A stretch of 64,000 bases of DNA. Source: Streptomyces violaceusniger. GTDB taxonomy: Bacteria > Actinomycetota > Actinomycetes > Streptomycetales > Streptomycetaceae. Position 1 is the first letter of the stretch. Every line of letters begins with the position of its first letter. The notes under the pieces are model-generated. The model saw only the letters and a program-made list of their open reading frames with translations. It had not been told where the DNA came from and did not search any database. Both the position numbers and the translations under genes were made by a program. Shown piece after piece: positions 1-8,324 of this stretch. Location of the stretch: NCBI GenBank assembly GCA_005405945.1, contig BJHW01000001.1, positions 7,378,001 to 7,442,000 of the forward strand, read 5' to 3'.

Positions 1-2
1 AC

Positions 3-242
3 CCGGACATCCCGCCGCCCTTCGACAAGCCCCCGGCCCTCTTCGACCGCTCGTCCGCCCTCGCCGAGGCCTCCGCGAACACCGAGGCCACGTACGGCCG
101 TGGCCTCCTCATCGTCCGGATCTGCGCCGACAACTGGGGCGGTTACGCCCTCGCCGACGAGCTCTTCGGGCGGAGAGGCAAGCTGCTCTGGTTCGAACTC
201 GCACCCCAACACCCCTGCGATGCCTTCGAGATCGCCGCCTAA
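3..242 (+). CDS. ATP-binding (HATPase_c, RsbW-like) protein, C-terminal part
   Basis: The frame is open from the left edge of the window to TAA at 240-242 and gives 79 residues. The stretch RICADNWGGYALADELFG followed by GKLLWFEL is the characteristic C-terminus of the small Streptomyces ATPase-domain proteins related to anti-sigma factor RsbW/SpoIIAB. These usually act as anti-sigma kinases or as orphan regulators. The N-box and G-box that bind ATP would lie upstream of the window, so activity cannot be judged. The family call rests on recalled similarity of the tail only. Confidence 0.6.
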   Translation, partial: PDIPPPFDKPPALFDRSSALAEASANTEATYGRGLLIVRICADNWGGYALADELFGRRGKLLWFELAPQHPCDAFEIAA

Positions 243-246
243 CGCC

Positions 247-287
247 CGCCGGGCGTCATCCGCCGGGCGTCATCCGCCGGGCGTCAT
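247..287. repeat. 14-bp tandem repeat, three copies
   Basis: The unit CCGCCGGGCGTCAT is repeated three times head to tail just after the ATPase gene. The repeat covers the stop codon and last codons (MTPGG) of the convergent gene that ends at 270, so a change in copy number would alter or extend that protein's C-terminus. Confidence 0.8.
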
Positions 288-920
288 GGCCGGTGGGAAG
301 GAGTTCAGCTCCGGCTCGCCGTAGGACTCGTAGGGTTCGTCCTTCTCCTGGCTCGTGTCCGGGTCCATCGCGCAGGGCCCGCCGCTGCCCCCGCTGAGCC
401 GCCGGAACTCCGCCTCCCAGGTGATCCCGGTGCTGAAGCCGCCGTCGCGCTCGGCCTTGACGCTCCACTCCTCGAGCTGCTCGTCCTTGCCGAACCGCGT
501 GATGCGCCACCCCTCCGCCTTGAGGTGATCCCGCACCCTGCGCAGCGCGGGCAGCGCCTCCGCCCGGTCCACCTTGCCGATCGACCACCCGTGGATCAGC
601 TGGTACGCGCCTTCCACGGGCGGGTCGGCGAAGCTGAACAGGCCGTCCGGGTAGCAGTAGTTGGAGTCGTAGGTGTTGTGGTTGTCGACATCGACGTAAC
701 CACCTTCGACGGTGCGGTCGATGCCGAGCGCGGCATAGGCGTCCCGGGAGTACCCGGAGAGCTGGCGCGCCCGCTTCTCGGGATCGACGTCGGGATAGGT
801 GGAGTCGACGCTCGCGTACGCGAGCCCGGCGATTCCGGCCACGGCCAGGGCCAGCACGCTGGTGCACCCGACGCGCCACCCATCGCCGCCCTTTCTGGCG
901 GGTGCCTCACTTTCGGTCAT
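270..920 (-). CDS. hypothetical protein with one N-terminal membrane segment
   Basis: A 216-residue protein. After a short charged N-terminus (MTESEAPARKGGDGWR) there is one hydrophobic segment at about residues 18-37 (VGCTSVLALAVAGIAGLAYA), so it is an N-terminally anchored or secreted protein with its bulk outside the membrane. The remainder is acidic and polar, without a catalytic motif that I recognise; GYVDVDNHNTYDSNYCYPDG and two cysteines suggest a folded extracellular domain. It converges on the ATPase gene and is divergent from the lipoprotein at 1150. Similar proteins of unknown function are common in Streptomyces. Confidence 0.6.
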   Translation of the reverse strand: MTESEAPARKGGDGWRVGCTSVLALAVAGIAGLAYASVDSTYPDVDPEKRARQLSGYSRDAYAALGIDRTVEGGYVDVDNHNTYDSNYCYPDGLFSFADPPVEGAYQLIHGWSIGKVDRAEALPALRRVRDHLKAEGWRITRFGKDEQLEEWSVKAERDGGFSTGITWEAEFRRLSGGSGGPCAMDPDTSQEKDEPYESYGEPELNSFPPAMTPGG

Positions 921-1149
921 ATACCGGACGGTAGGTCCCGGCCCCGGCGGTCCGGATCCGTGCCGTCACCCATCACGGCGTAGGTATCCGTACTCACCCG
1001 GACGGGACTCATCCGAGCGGGGTCGCGGTCCCGCTGGTCCCCCTGTCACCAGCGCATTAGCCGTCCGTTAGCAGAACGCCAATCCGATCTCCGAAGCTGA
1101 TGGTCGTCCGGGAGCGAGACGAGAGAACAGAAACAACAGGAGCACCACC

Positions 1150-1803
1150 ATGAACACCGCCACCACCAAGCGCTTCCGCGGCCGTGCCGGCCGCCGCATC
1201 GCCGCCGCCATGGTCGCCGCCGCGGCGCTGGGCCTGGGGGCCACGGCCTGCGGTCCCGACGACTCCGAGTCCGCCGGTTCCTCGAGCTCCTCCGCCGCGC
1301 CCGCCTCGCAGGACGCCTCGGCCACGGCCCAGTCAACGGGCGGCTCCGCCAAGGGGGGCTCTTCCACGGGCGGCTCCGCCAAGGAGGGCTCTTCCACGGG
1401 CGGTTCCTCCTCGAACAACTCCGGCTCGCAGGGCCAGAACGGCGGCGGCACCGGTGGCGGGTCCGCCGCCTCCTCCGGCGGCGGCGTCGCCAACGCGGGC
1501 AACCACCACACGTACGTCGGCAAGCTGCAGTACCTCGCACCCGGCAAGCTGATCGTCCACCCCCAGGACGGCAGCACCGACCAGGCGTTCTACGTCTCCA
1601 ACGCCACCCAGATCTTCGGCGCGGCCGCGATCTGCGGCGAGGAGTCCGGCCACGTGGCCCTCGGCAAGGACGGCTACGGCACCACGAAGTGCACCGCGGA
1701 CGATCTGGAGAAGGCCGCGAAGACCGGCAGCGTGACCGTCCGCGTCACCTTGAGCACCAAGTCCGCCGGTGCCGAAACGGTCGAGGAGAAGTACCACCCG
1801 TAA
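1150..1803 (+). CDS. secreted lipoprotein with low-complexity Ser/Gly linker
   Basis: 217 residues starting at ATG, with AACAGGAG about 7 bases upstream. A twin-arginine-like basic N-terminus (KRFRGRAGRR) is followed by an Ala-rich hydrophobic core and GLGATAC, a lipobox-like cysteine at residue 34, so the mature protein is probably lipid-anchored on the outside. Residues about 40-115 are Ser/Gly/Thr rich and contain the near repeat SSTGGSAKGG / SSTGGSAKEG. The C-terminal ~100 residues form a compact domain (HHTYVGKLQYLAPGKLIV, then Cys-containing AAICGEESGHV and TTKCTADDL). No enzyme motif is visible. A strong terminator follows. Confidence 0.6.
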   Translation: MNTATTKRFRGRAGRRIAAAMVAAAALGLGATACGPDDSESAGSSSSSAAPASQDASATAQSTGGSAKGGSSTGGSAKEGSSTGGSSSNNSGSQGQNGGGTGGGSAASSGGGVANAGNHHTYVGKLQYLAPGKLIVHPQDGSTDQAFYVSNATQIFGAAAICGEESGHVALGKDGYGTTKCTADDLEKAAKTGSVTVRVTLSTKSAGAETVEEKYHP

Positions 1804-1840
1804 GCCCCGCACCCGGCACCCCGGTACCCCGCGACCACAC

Positions 1841-1884
1841 GAACGGGCCGCCGGCTCCCCGAGAGGGGAGCCGGCGGCCCGTTC
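1841..1884. terminator. perfect 20-bp hairpin between convergent genes
   Basis: GAACGGGCCGCCGGCTCCCC, a GAGA loop, and the exact reverse complement form a very stable stem. It lies 37 bp after the lipoprotein gene and 12 bp after the stop of the convergent symporter gene, so it can terminate both. Confidence 0.8.
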
Positions 1885-1896
1885 GCCGTCAATCCG

Positions 1897-3546
1897 TCAA
1901 AGCGTCAATTCCGCGCGGCCCGCCGCCAAGGCGTCAGTGGGCGCCCGGGCGCCCGCCGTGGCGGGCGGGAGGTCGGTCTGGACGCCCGGGTCGCCCGCGT
2001 CCGCCTTGTAGTCGGCCGAGGACGTCTCGTCCACGCCGTCCGGGGCCTTGACCGCCCGCAGGATCAGCGTCAGGACCACCGTGACCACCACGTTGAGCAC
2101 GAAGGCGGTGAGACCGATGTAGCCGATCTCGCCGATACCCGGCACATCGGCGGTGTTGCCGAAGTGCTTCTGGGTGCCGCTCGGGGTGTCGTACGCCTTC
2201 CACGTTCCGTAGACCATGCCGACCGCCCAGCCCGCCAGCAGCGCCCAGCGGTGGAACCAGCGGGTGAACAGGCCGCCCACCAGGGCCGGGAAGGTCTGGA
2301 GGATCCAGATCCCGCCCAGCAGCTGGAAGTTGATCGCGACGGTCTTGTCCATGCCCAGCACGAAGATCAGCGCGCCGACCTTCACCAGCAGCGAGACCAG
2401 CTTGGAGACCTTGGTCTCCTCCTCGGCCGTGGCGTTCGGCCGCAGGAAGTCCTTGTAGATGTTGCGGGTGAAGAGGTTCGCCGCGGCGATCGACATGATG
2501 GCCGCCGGGACCAGCGCGCCGATGCCGATCGCGGCGAAGGCGACGCCGGTGAACCAGTCGGGGAACATGTTCTCGAAGAGCTGCGGGATGGCCAGCTGGC
2601 CGTTCTCGACCTTCACCCCGGCGGCGATGGCCATGAAGCCCAGCAGCGCCAGCAGCCCCAGCATCAGCGAGTACAGCGGCAGGATCGTGGTGTTGCGGCG
2701 GATCACCTCACGGCTGCGGCTGGAGAGCGTCGCCGTGATCGAGTGCGGATACATGAACAGCGCGAGCGCCGAGCCCAGGGCCAGCGTGCCGTACGCCCAT
2801 TGGCCCTCCGCCGCGGGTGCGAGCCCGCCCGCGCCGGCCTTGGTGAACTTGTCGTTCGCCGCGCTGAAGATGTCGTCGAAGCCACCCAGTTTGATCGGGA
2901 TGTAGATGATCGCCACCGCGATGACGATGTAGATCAGAGTGTCCTTGACGAACGCGATCAGCGCGGGGGCGCGCAGCCCCGAGGAGTAGGTGTACGCCGC
3001 GAGCACGCCGAAGGCGATCAGCAGCGGGAGGTCCTTGATGAACCAGTTGGTGTTCTCCCCGCCGCCGACGCCCATCACGTCCAGCACCGCCTGGATGCCC
3101 ACCAGCTGGAGGGCGATGTACGGCATGGTGGCGAGGATGCCGGTGATCGCGACGGCCAGCGAAAGACCCTTGGAGCCGAAGCGGCCGCGGACGAAGTCCG
3201 AGGTGGTGACGTACCCGTGCTTGTGGGACACCGACCAGAGCCGGGGCAGGAAGGTGAAGATCAGCGGGTAGACCAGGATGGTGTACGGCACCGCGAAGAA
3301 CCCGGCCGCGCCGGTCGCGTAGATCGCGGCCGGGACGGCGACGAAGGTGTACGCGGTGTACAGGTCGCCGCCGAGCAGGAACCAGGTGATCCAAGTGCCG
3401 AAGCTGCGGCCGCCCAGTCCCCACTCGTCGAGGTTGTTGGCGTTCTCGGCGGCGCGCCAGCGCGCGGCCAGGAAGCCCATGACCGTGACGGCCACGAAGA
3501 AGAAGATGAAGACGGCGAGCGCGACGCCGTTCACTCCGTCGTTCAT
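1897..3546 (-). CDS. mctP: monocarboxylate permease, sodium:solute symporter family
   Basis: 549 residues with about 13 hydrophobic segments and the sodium/solute symporter fold. The N-terminal pattern (GFLAARWRAAENANNLDEWG, then LGGRSFGTWITWFLLGGDLY) and the loop GYVTTSDFVRGRFGS are typical of the MctP/acetate-pyruvate-lactate branch. It is expected to import small monocarboxylates with a cation at the cytoplasmic membrane. Its start overlaps the end of the upstream DUF3311 gene by 4 bp (ATGA), the usual arrangement of this transporter pair. The C-terminal ~40 residues are a polar tail. Substrate is inferred from the family, not from the sequence. Confidence 0.8.
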   Translation of the reverse strand: MNDGVNGVALAVFIFFFVAVTVMGFLAARWRAAENANNLDEWGLGGRSFGTWITWFLLGGDLYTAYTFVAVPAAIYATGAAGFFAVPYTILVYPLIFTFLPRLWSVSHKHGYVTTSDFVRGRFGSKGLSLAVAITGILATMPYIALQLVGIQAVLDVMGVGGGENTNWFIKDLPLLIAFGVLAAYTYSSGLRAPALIAFVKDTLIYIVIAVAIIYIPIKLGGFDDIFSAANDKFTKAGAGGLAPAAEGQWAYGTLALGSALALFMYPHSITATLSSRSREVIRRNTTILPLYSLMLGLLALLGFMAIAAGVKVENGQLAIPQLFENMFPDWFTGVAFAAIGIGALVPAAIMSIAAANLFTRNIYKDFLRPNATAEEETKVSKLVSLLVKVGALIFVLGMDKTVAINFQLLGGIWILQTFPALVGGLFTRWFHRWALLAGWAVGMVYGTWKAYDTPSGTQKHFGNTADVPGIGEIGYIGLTAFVLNVVVTVVLTLILRAVKAPDGVDETSSADYKADAGDPGVQTDLPPATAGARAPTDALAAGRAELTL

Positions 3547-3803
3547 GCGGAGTCACCCCCCTTGCGCTCCCGCCGCTCCCGGCGGACCAGGACGTAGGCG
3601 ACCGAGGTCAGCGCGGCCGAGACGGGCACCCAGAGCATCTGGTACCAGTAGAAGAACGGGATCCCGATGAAGGTCGGCTCGACCTTGCCGTACGAACCGA
3701 CCCAGAGCATCCCGACGAACGGGGCGATCAGGCACAGAGCGGCCACGACGCGCGTGGGCGTCACGACCGGTCTCCTGCCGGGTGAAGCGGACGTGTCTGA
3801 CAT
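3543..3803 (-). CDS. DUF3311 small membrane protein, partner of the symporter
   Basis: 86 residues with two membrane segments (about residues 18-37 and 47-68) and the motif PFFYWYQMLWVPVSAALT typical of DUF3311. Members are nearly always encoded just before an MctP-type symporter, with overlapping stop and start codons as here, and are thought to be accessory subunits or stabilisers. The start has a GGAG box 11 bases upstream in the transcript. Confidence 0.75.
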   Translation of the reverse strand: MSDTSASPGRRPVVTPTRVVAALCLIAPFVGMLWVGSYGKVEPTFIGIPFFYWYQMLWVPVSAALTSVAYVLVRRERRERKGGDSA

Positions 3804-3965
3804 GTGGCGGGCTCCAGTCCCCTCGGCTCATCTCCTGCGGCACGGTCGATCACCTGGATCACAGCTGATCATTTGTGTAATGCGCAGGAAATCTAAGCCC
3901 GGGGCCCGGCGGTCGTCACTACCCGTCCGTATATCGGTATGAGAAAGATAGCCGGTCAGCCGTAG

Positions 3966-4095
3966 CACGGCCCGGCCGGTGGCACGGCCCGGCCGGTGGC
4001 GCGGTCCGGCCGGTGGCGGGGTCCGGCCGGTGGCGGGGTCCGGCCGGTGGCGGGGTCCGGCCGGTGGCGCGGTCCCGCCGTGGCGAGGCTCAGTC
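3966..4095. repeat. 17-bp GC-rich tandem repeat between DUF3311 and dasR
   Basis: About eight copies of a unit close to GGTCCGGCCGGTGGCGG fill the space between two minus-strand genes. Copies differ mainly at two positions (GC/GG and CAC/GTC). Most of the 353-bp gap between the genes at 3804-4156 is this array; the part next to DUF3311 (3804-3960) is less GC-rich and should hold the mctP operon promoter. No protein-coding signal is seen in the array. Confidence 0.8.
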
Positions 4096-4156
4096 GCGGC
4101 GCGGCACCTGCCGTAGCGCGGATCGGCTGGTGGCCCGGCTCAGCCGGTAGCGCTTC

Positions 4157-4951
4157 TCAGTCGTTCGGCCGCTGGAGCCGCGCCACGAACTTGTAGCGGT
4201 CCCCGCGGTAGACCGACCGCACCCACTCCACCGGCTCCCCGGACGCGTCCCGCGAGTGCCGCGAGAGCATCAGCATCGGCAGCCCCACGTCCGTGCCCAG
4301 CAGCCCCGCCTCGCGCGGGGTGGCCAGCGAGGTCTCGATGGTCTCCTCGGCCTCGGCCAGCCGGACGTCGTACACCTCGGCCAGTGCCGTGTACAGCGAG
4401 GTGTACTTCACCAGGCTGCGGCGCAGCGCGGGGAAGCGCTTGGCGGACAGGTGGGTGGTCTCGATGGCCATCGGCTCCCCGCTGGCCAGCCGCAGCCGCT
4501 CGATGCGCAGCACCCGCCCGCCGGCGGCGATGTCCAGCAGCCCGGAGAGCCGGTCGTCGGCGGTGACATAGCCGATGTCCAGCAGCTGGGAGGTGGGCTC
4601 CAGGCCCTGGGCCTTCATGTCCTCGGTGTACGAGGTGAGTTGCAGCGCCTGGGAGACCTTGGGCTTGGCCACGAACGTGCCCTTGCCCTGGATCCGCTCC
4701 AGGCGCCCCTCGACGACCAGTTCCTGGAGCGCCTGGCGCACGGTGGTGCGCGAGGTGTCGAACTCCGCGGCCAGGGTGCGCTCCGGTGGGACCGGGGTGC
4801 CCGGTGGCAGGGTCTCGGTCATCTCCAGCAAGTGGCGCTTGAGGCGGTAGTACTTCGGGACGCGCGCGGTGCGTGCCCCATTGGAGCCGTTGCCGTCGCT
4901 CTCGGCCGTCGTGGTGGCCGCCGCTGCCGCCGTTGCCCCCTCGGTCTCCAT
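4157..4951 (-). CDS. dasR: DasR, GntR/HutC-family regulator of aminosugar metabolism
   Basis: 264 residues from ATG at 4951; longer upstream extension in the same frame is only open frame without coding character. Residues about 30-100 are the winged helix (PPGTPVPPERTLAAEFDTSR, then TTVRQALQELVVEGRLERIQ and GKGTFVA), followed by a UTRA effector domain that ends YRGDRYKFVARL. DasR represses GlcNAc/chitin uptake and many other genes and is released by glucosamine-6-phosphate. Divergence from dasABC with two matching operators between them supports orthology with the S. coelicolor gene. Confidence 0.93.
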   Translation of the reverse strand: METEGATAAAAATTTAESDGNGSNGARTARVPKYYRLKRHLLEMTETLPPGTPVPPERTLAAEFDTSRTTVRQALQELVVEGRLERIQGKGTFVAKPKVSQALQLTSYTEDMKAQGLEPTSQLLDIGYVTADDRLSGLLDIAAGGRVLRIERLRLASGEPMAIETTHLSAKRFPALRRSLVKYTSLYTALAEVYDVRLAEAEETIETSLATPREAGLLGTDVGLPMLMLSRHSRDASGEPVEWVRSVYRGDRYKFVARLQRPND

Positions 4952-5136
4952 CGCGCCCTCTCCGACTCCTGGTCCGCTGCCGTCACCGGCGTCCACCGCC
5001 GTCACCGGTCTCTTGAAATCCAGCGCCTCACATCGTGGCACGGTCCCGGCTCCGGGCGGCCGCTCGGTCCGGATGTCGGGAAGTGTCGGTCCGGTAACGG
5101 AGCCGCCGGTGACTCTTATACACCCTTGACACCCCA

Positions 5137-5152
5137 AAAGGTCTAGGCCAAG
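5137..5152. promoter_or_regulatory. weaker DasR-responsive element (dre)
   Basis: AAAGGTCTAGGCCAAG matches 11 of 16 positions of the known dre consensus ACTGGTCTAGACCAGT and keeps its central palindrome. It lies 58 bp before the dasA start and 9 bp before a better site, so DasR dimers could bind both. Confidence 0.6.
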
Positions 5153-5160
5153 CTGCGGGC

Positions 5161-5176
5161 ACTGGTCTGGACCATT
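5161..5176. promoter_or_regulatory. strong DasR-responsive element (dre)
   Basis: ACTGGTCTGGACCATT matches 14 of 16 positions of the dre consensus. It lies 34 bp upstream of the dasA GTG, in the divergent dasR/dasA control region, where a bound repressor would block dasA transcription. The pairing with dasR next door makes this the most reliable operator in the window. Confidence 0.85.
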
Positions 5177-5209
5177 AAACCCCTGATCCGGCCTTCTGAG
5201 GAGAGTGCT

Positions 5210-6481
5210 GTGAAGCGTGGGCTCATAGCGGCGACGGGTGTCGCGGCAATGCTGGTATCCGTCGCGGCCTGTGGGTCCGACGGCGATGACGACAAGGCCG
5301 GAGCGGACGGTTTCAAGGGGCAGACGCTCACCGTCTGGGCGATGGACGGCTCCACGCCGGACGGCTGGACGAAGGATGTCAAGGCCGCTTTCGAGAAGAA
5401 GACGGGCGCCAAGCTGAAGCTGGAGATCCAGCAGTGGAACGGCATTCAGCAGAAGGTGACCACCGCGCTCTCGGAGTCCGACCCGCCGGATGTGCTGGAG
5501 ATCGGCAACACCCAGACCCCGTCCTACGCGCAGACCGGCGGACTGGCCGAACTCGGTGACCTGAAGAAGTCGATCGGCGCCGACTGGTCGGAGTCGATCA
5601 ACAAGTCCGCGGTCTACGACGGCAAGCAGTACGCGGCGCCGTGGTACGCGGCCAACCGGGTCGTCCTCTACAACAAGAAGATCTGGGCCGAGGCCGGGAT
5701 CAAGGACACCCCCAAGACCCGTACCGAGTTCTTCCGCGACCTCGACACCATCGAGAAGAAGACCGACGCCGAGCCGATCTACCTCCCGGGCCAGAACTGG
5801 TACTTCTTCGACGGGCTGACCATCGGCACCGGCGCCGACCTCGTCAAGAAGGACGGCGACAAGTGGGTCTCCAACCTCGCCGATCCCAAGGTCGGCAAGG
5901 CCATGGACATCTACAAGCAGTACCAGTCCTTCAGCAAGGCCCCCAAGGACAAGGACGAGGCCACCCCGCAGCAGGGCGAGATCTTCGCCAAGGGCAAGAC
6001 CGGCGCCTTCATCGGCATGGGCTGGGAAGCCGGGATCGCCATCAAGGCCAACCCGAAGATCGAGAAGGACATCGGCTACTTCACCATCCCGGGCGAGACC
6101 GCGGGCAAGCCCGAGGGCGTCTTCCTCGGCGGCTCCAACCTCGCGATCGCCGCGGGCAGCGAAAAGCAGGAGCTGGCCAAGGAGTTCCTGAAGATCGCGC
6201 TGAATGACACCTACGAGGGACAGCTCGCCAAGGAAGGCGGCGTCATCCCCAACAAGGAATCGCTCCAGGCGCGGCTCAAGGGCAACCCCGCCGCGCAGGC
6301 GGCCGCCCCGGCCGCCGCGACCGGCGGCACCACCCCGCTGATCCCCGAATGGGCCGCGGTGGAGAACGCCCCGAACCCCGTCAAGACCTATATGACCGCC
6401 GTGCTCACCGGTAAGTCGCCCGCCGAGGCGGCCAAGTCGGTCGAGGGCGAGCTGAACAAGCGCCTCAGCCAGGAGCGTTGA
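5210..6481 (+). CDS. dasA: DasA, chitobiose-binding lipoprotein of ABC transporter
   Basis: 423 residues from GTG, preceded by GAGGAGA. The signal peptide ends in a lipobox (LVSVAAC, Cys at 21), placing the mature protein on the outer face of the membrane. The rest is a family-1 sugar-binding protein (VWAMDGSTPDGWTKD near the N-terminus, SESDPPDVLEIGNTQTPSYA, GAFIGMGWEAG). In S. coelicolor DasA binds N,N'-diacetylchitobiose and feeds the DasBC permease; the ATPase is the shared MsiK, which is not in this window. The C-terminus is followed by dasB after 5 bp. Confidence 0.92.
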   Translation: MKRGLIAATGVAAMLVSVAACGSDGDDDKAGADGFKGQTLTVWAMDGSTPDGWTKDVKAAFEKKTGAKLKLEIQQWNGIQQKVTTALSESDPPDVLEIGNTQTPSYAQTGGLAELGDLKKSIGADWSESINKSAVYDGKQYAAPWYAANRVVLYNKKIWAEAGIKDTPKTRTEFFRDLDTIEKKTDAEPIYLPGQNWYFFDGLTIGTGADLVKKDGDKWVSNLADPKVGKAMDIYKQYQSFSKAPKDKDEATPQQGEIFAKGKTGAFIGMGWEAGIAIKANPKIEKDIGYFTIPGETAGKPEGVFLGGSNLAIAAGSEKQELAKEFLKIALNDTYEGQLAKEGGVIPNKESLQARLKGNPAAQAAAPAAATGGTTPLIPEWAAVENAPNPVKTYMTAVLTGKSPAEAAKSVEGELNKRLSQER

Positions 6482-6486
6482 GCCCG

Positions 6487-7488
6487 ATGGCGGTAGCGAC
6501 CGAACGCCAGGACCCCGGCCCGGCGGCGGCCGGGGTCCGCCGGGGCGGGGCACCGCCGGGCCCCCGCCGCCCGGCCCCGGGCCCCGCCGGGCGCGCACGG
6601 CTGACCGGCGCCGCCCCGTACCTCCTGCTGCTGCCCGCGCTGGCGGCGACCGCGCTGCTGCTGGGCTGGCCGCTGGTCAAGGACGGCCTGCTGTCGTTCC
6701 AGAACCTCAATATGCGGCAGCTGATCCAGCACCTCACCGAGTGGAACGGGGTCGACAACTACCGCGAGACGCTGACCAGTGAGGACTTCTGGCGGGTCAC
6801 CCTGCGGTCGGTGATCTTCACCGCGGTCAACGTGGTGCTGATCATGCTGCTGGGCACCCTGGTCGGACTGCTGCTGGCCCGCCTCGGCAGCAAGATGCGG
6901 CTGCTGCTCTCGGTCGGTCTGGTGCTGGCCTGGGCCATGCCGACCATCGCCGCCACCACTGTCTTCCAGTGGCTCTTCGCCACCCGCTTCGGGGTGGTCA
7001 ACTGGGTGCTGGACGCCCTCGGCTGGCACTCCATGGCGCACTACAACTGGACCGGCGGCCAGTTCTCCACGTTCTTCGTCATCACCGTGCTGATCGTCTG
7101 GCAGTCGATCCCGTTCGTGGCGATCAACCTCTACGCCGCGACCACCACCATCCCCGGCGAGCTCTACGAGGCGGCCGCGCTCGACGGCGCCGGCGGCTGG
7201 AAAAGCTTCACCTCGGTGACCTTCCCCTTCCTCAAGCCGTTCCTGCTGGCCACGACGTTCCTCGAAGTCATCTGGGTCTTCAAGGCGTTCGCCCAGGTCT
7301 TCGCGATCAACGAGGGCGGCCCCGACCGGCTCACCGAAACCCTCCCCGTCTACGCCTTCATCGAGGGCGTCGGCAACCAGCACTACGGCATGGGCGCCGC
7401 GATCTCGCTGCTGACCATCGCGGTCCTGCTGGCGCTGACCTCCTATTACCTCCGGATCGTGCTCAGGCAAGAGGAGGACGAGCTGTGA
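6487..7488 (+). CDS. dasB: DasB, sugar ABC transporter permease
   Basis: 333 residues from ATG at 6487; a TTG at 6478 overlaps the dasA stop and is less likely. A Pro/Gly/Arg-rich cytoplasmic N-terminus of about 38 residues precedes six membrane segments. The EAA-loop motif (YEAAALDGAGGWKSFTSVTF) that docks to the ATPase is intact. It overlaps dasC by GTGA, consistent with translational coupling within dasABC. Confidence 0.92.
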   Translation: MAVATERQDPGPAAAGVRRGGAPPGPRRPAPGPAGRARLTGAAPYLLLLPALAATALLLGWPLVKDGLLSFQNLNMRQLIQHLTEWNGVDNYRETLTSEDFWRVTLRSVIFTAVNVVLIMLLGTLVGLLLARLGSKMRLLLSVGLVLAWAMPTIAATTVFQWLFATRFGVVNWVLDALGWHSMAHYNWTGGQFSTFFVITVLIVWQSIPFVAINLYAATTTIPGELYEAAALDGAGGWKSFTSVTFPFLKPFLLATTFLEVIWVFKAFAQVFAINEGGPDRLTETLPVYAFIEGVGNQHYGMGAAISLLTIAVLLALTSYYLRIVLRQEEDEL

Positions 7489-8315
7489 AGCGCTCGCCGC
7501 TCGCCCGGCTGTGGCCCAACGCGACCGCCGTCGTGCTCTTTCTCGGCTTCGCGTTCCCCGTCTACTGGATGTTCACCACGGCCCTCAAGCCGACCTCGGA
7601 CATCATCTCCGAGGACCCGGTGTGGTTCCCGACCGGAGCCACCCTCGAACACTTCCAGAAGGCCGTGGACGCCGAGAACTTCTGGACCCTGGTCGGCAAC
7701 TCGCTCACCGTCACCCTCTCGGCGGTCGGCCTCTCCCTGCTGATCGCGCTGCTCGCGTCGTTCGCCCTCGCCCGGATGCGGTTCAAGGGGCGCCGCGGCT
7801 TCCTGGTGACCTTCATGATCGCGCAGATGGCGCCCTGGGAGGTCCTGGTCATCGCCATCTACATGCTGGTGCGCGACGGCGACATGCTGAACAGCCTGCT
7901 CCCGCTCACCCTCTTCTACATGGTCATGGTGCTGCCCTTCACCATCCTCACGCTCCGCTCCTATGTGGCCGCGATCCCCAAGGAGCTGGAGGAGTCGGCG
8001 ATGGTGGACGGCTGCACCCGTCCGCAGGCGTTCCTCCGGGTGATCTTCCCGCTGCTGGCCCCCGGCCTGATGGCCACCTCGCTCTTCGGCTTCATCACGG
8101 CCTGGAACGAATTCCCGCTCGTGCTCATCCTGAACAAGGACCCGGGCGCCCAGACGCTTCCGCTGTGGCTGTCCAGCTTCCAGACCGCCTTCGGCGACGA
8201 CTGGGGTGCCACCATGGCGGCGGCGTCGCTGTTCGCCATCCCGATCCTGCTCCTGTTCCTGTTTCTGCAACGCAAGGCGGTCGGTGGGCTCACTTCCGGC
8301 GCTGTGAAGGGATGA
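7485..8315 (+). CDS. dasC: DasC, sugar ABC transporter permease
   Basis: 276 residues from GTG that overlaps the dasB stop by 4 bp. Six membrane segments, starting at LWPNATAVVLFLGFAF, and the EAA motif (ELEESAMVDGCTRPQAFLRV) identify a MalG-type inner membrane subunit that pairs with DasB. The stop is 9 bp before the dasD ATG. Confidence 0.92.
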   Translation: MKRSPLARLWPNATAVVLFLGFAFPVYWMFTTALKPTSDIISEDPVWFPTGATLEHFQKAVDAENFWTLVGNSLTVTLSAVGLSLLIALLASFALARMRFKGRRGFLVTFMIAQMAPWEVLVIAIYMLVRDGDMLNSLLPLTLFYMVMVLPFTILTLRSYVAAIPKELEESAMVDGCTRPQAFLRVIFPLLAPGLMATSLFGFITAWNEFPLVLILNKDPGAQTLPLWLSSFQTAFGDDWGATMAAASLFAIPILLLFLFLQRKAVGGLTSGAVKG

Positions 8316-8324
8316 TCCCGGTTT

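Noticed and set aside
4157..6598. An 813-codon minus-strand frame covering dasR and antisense to dasA
   Set aside because: Only the last 264 codons show a protein family; the rest is antisense to dasA and includes its promoter and dre sites.
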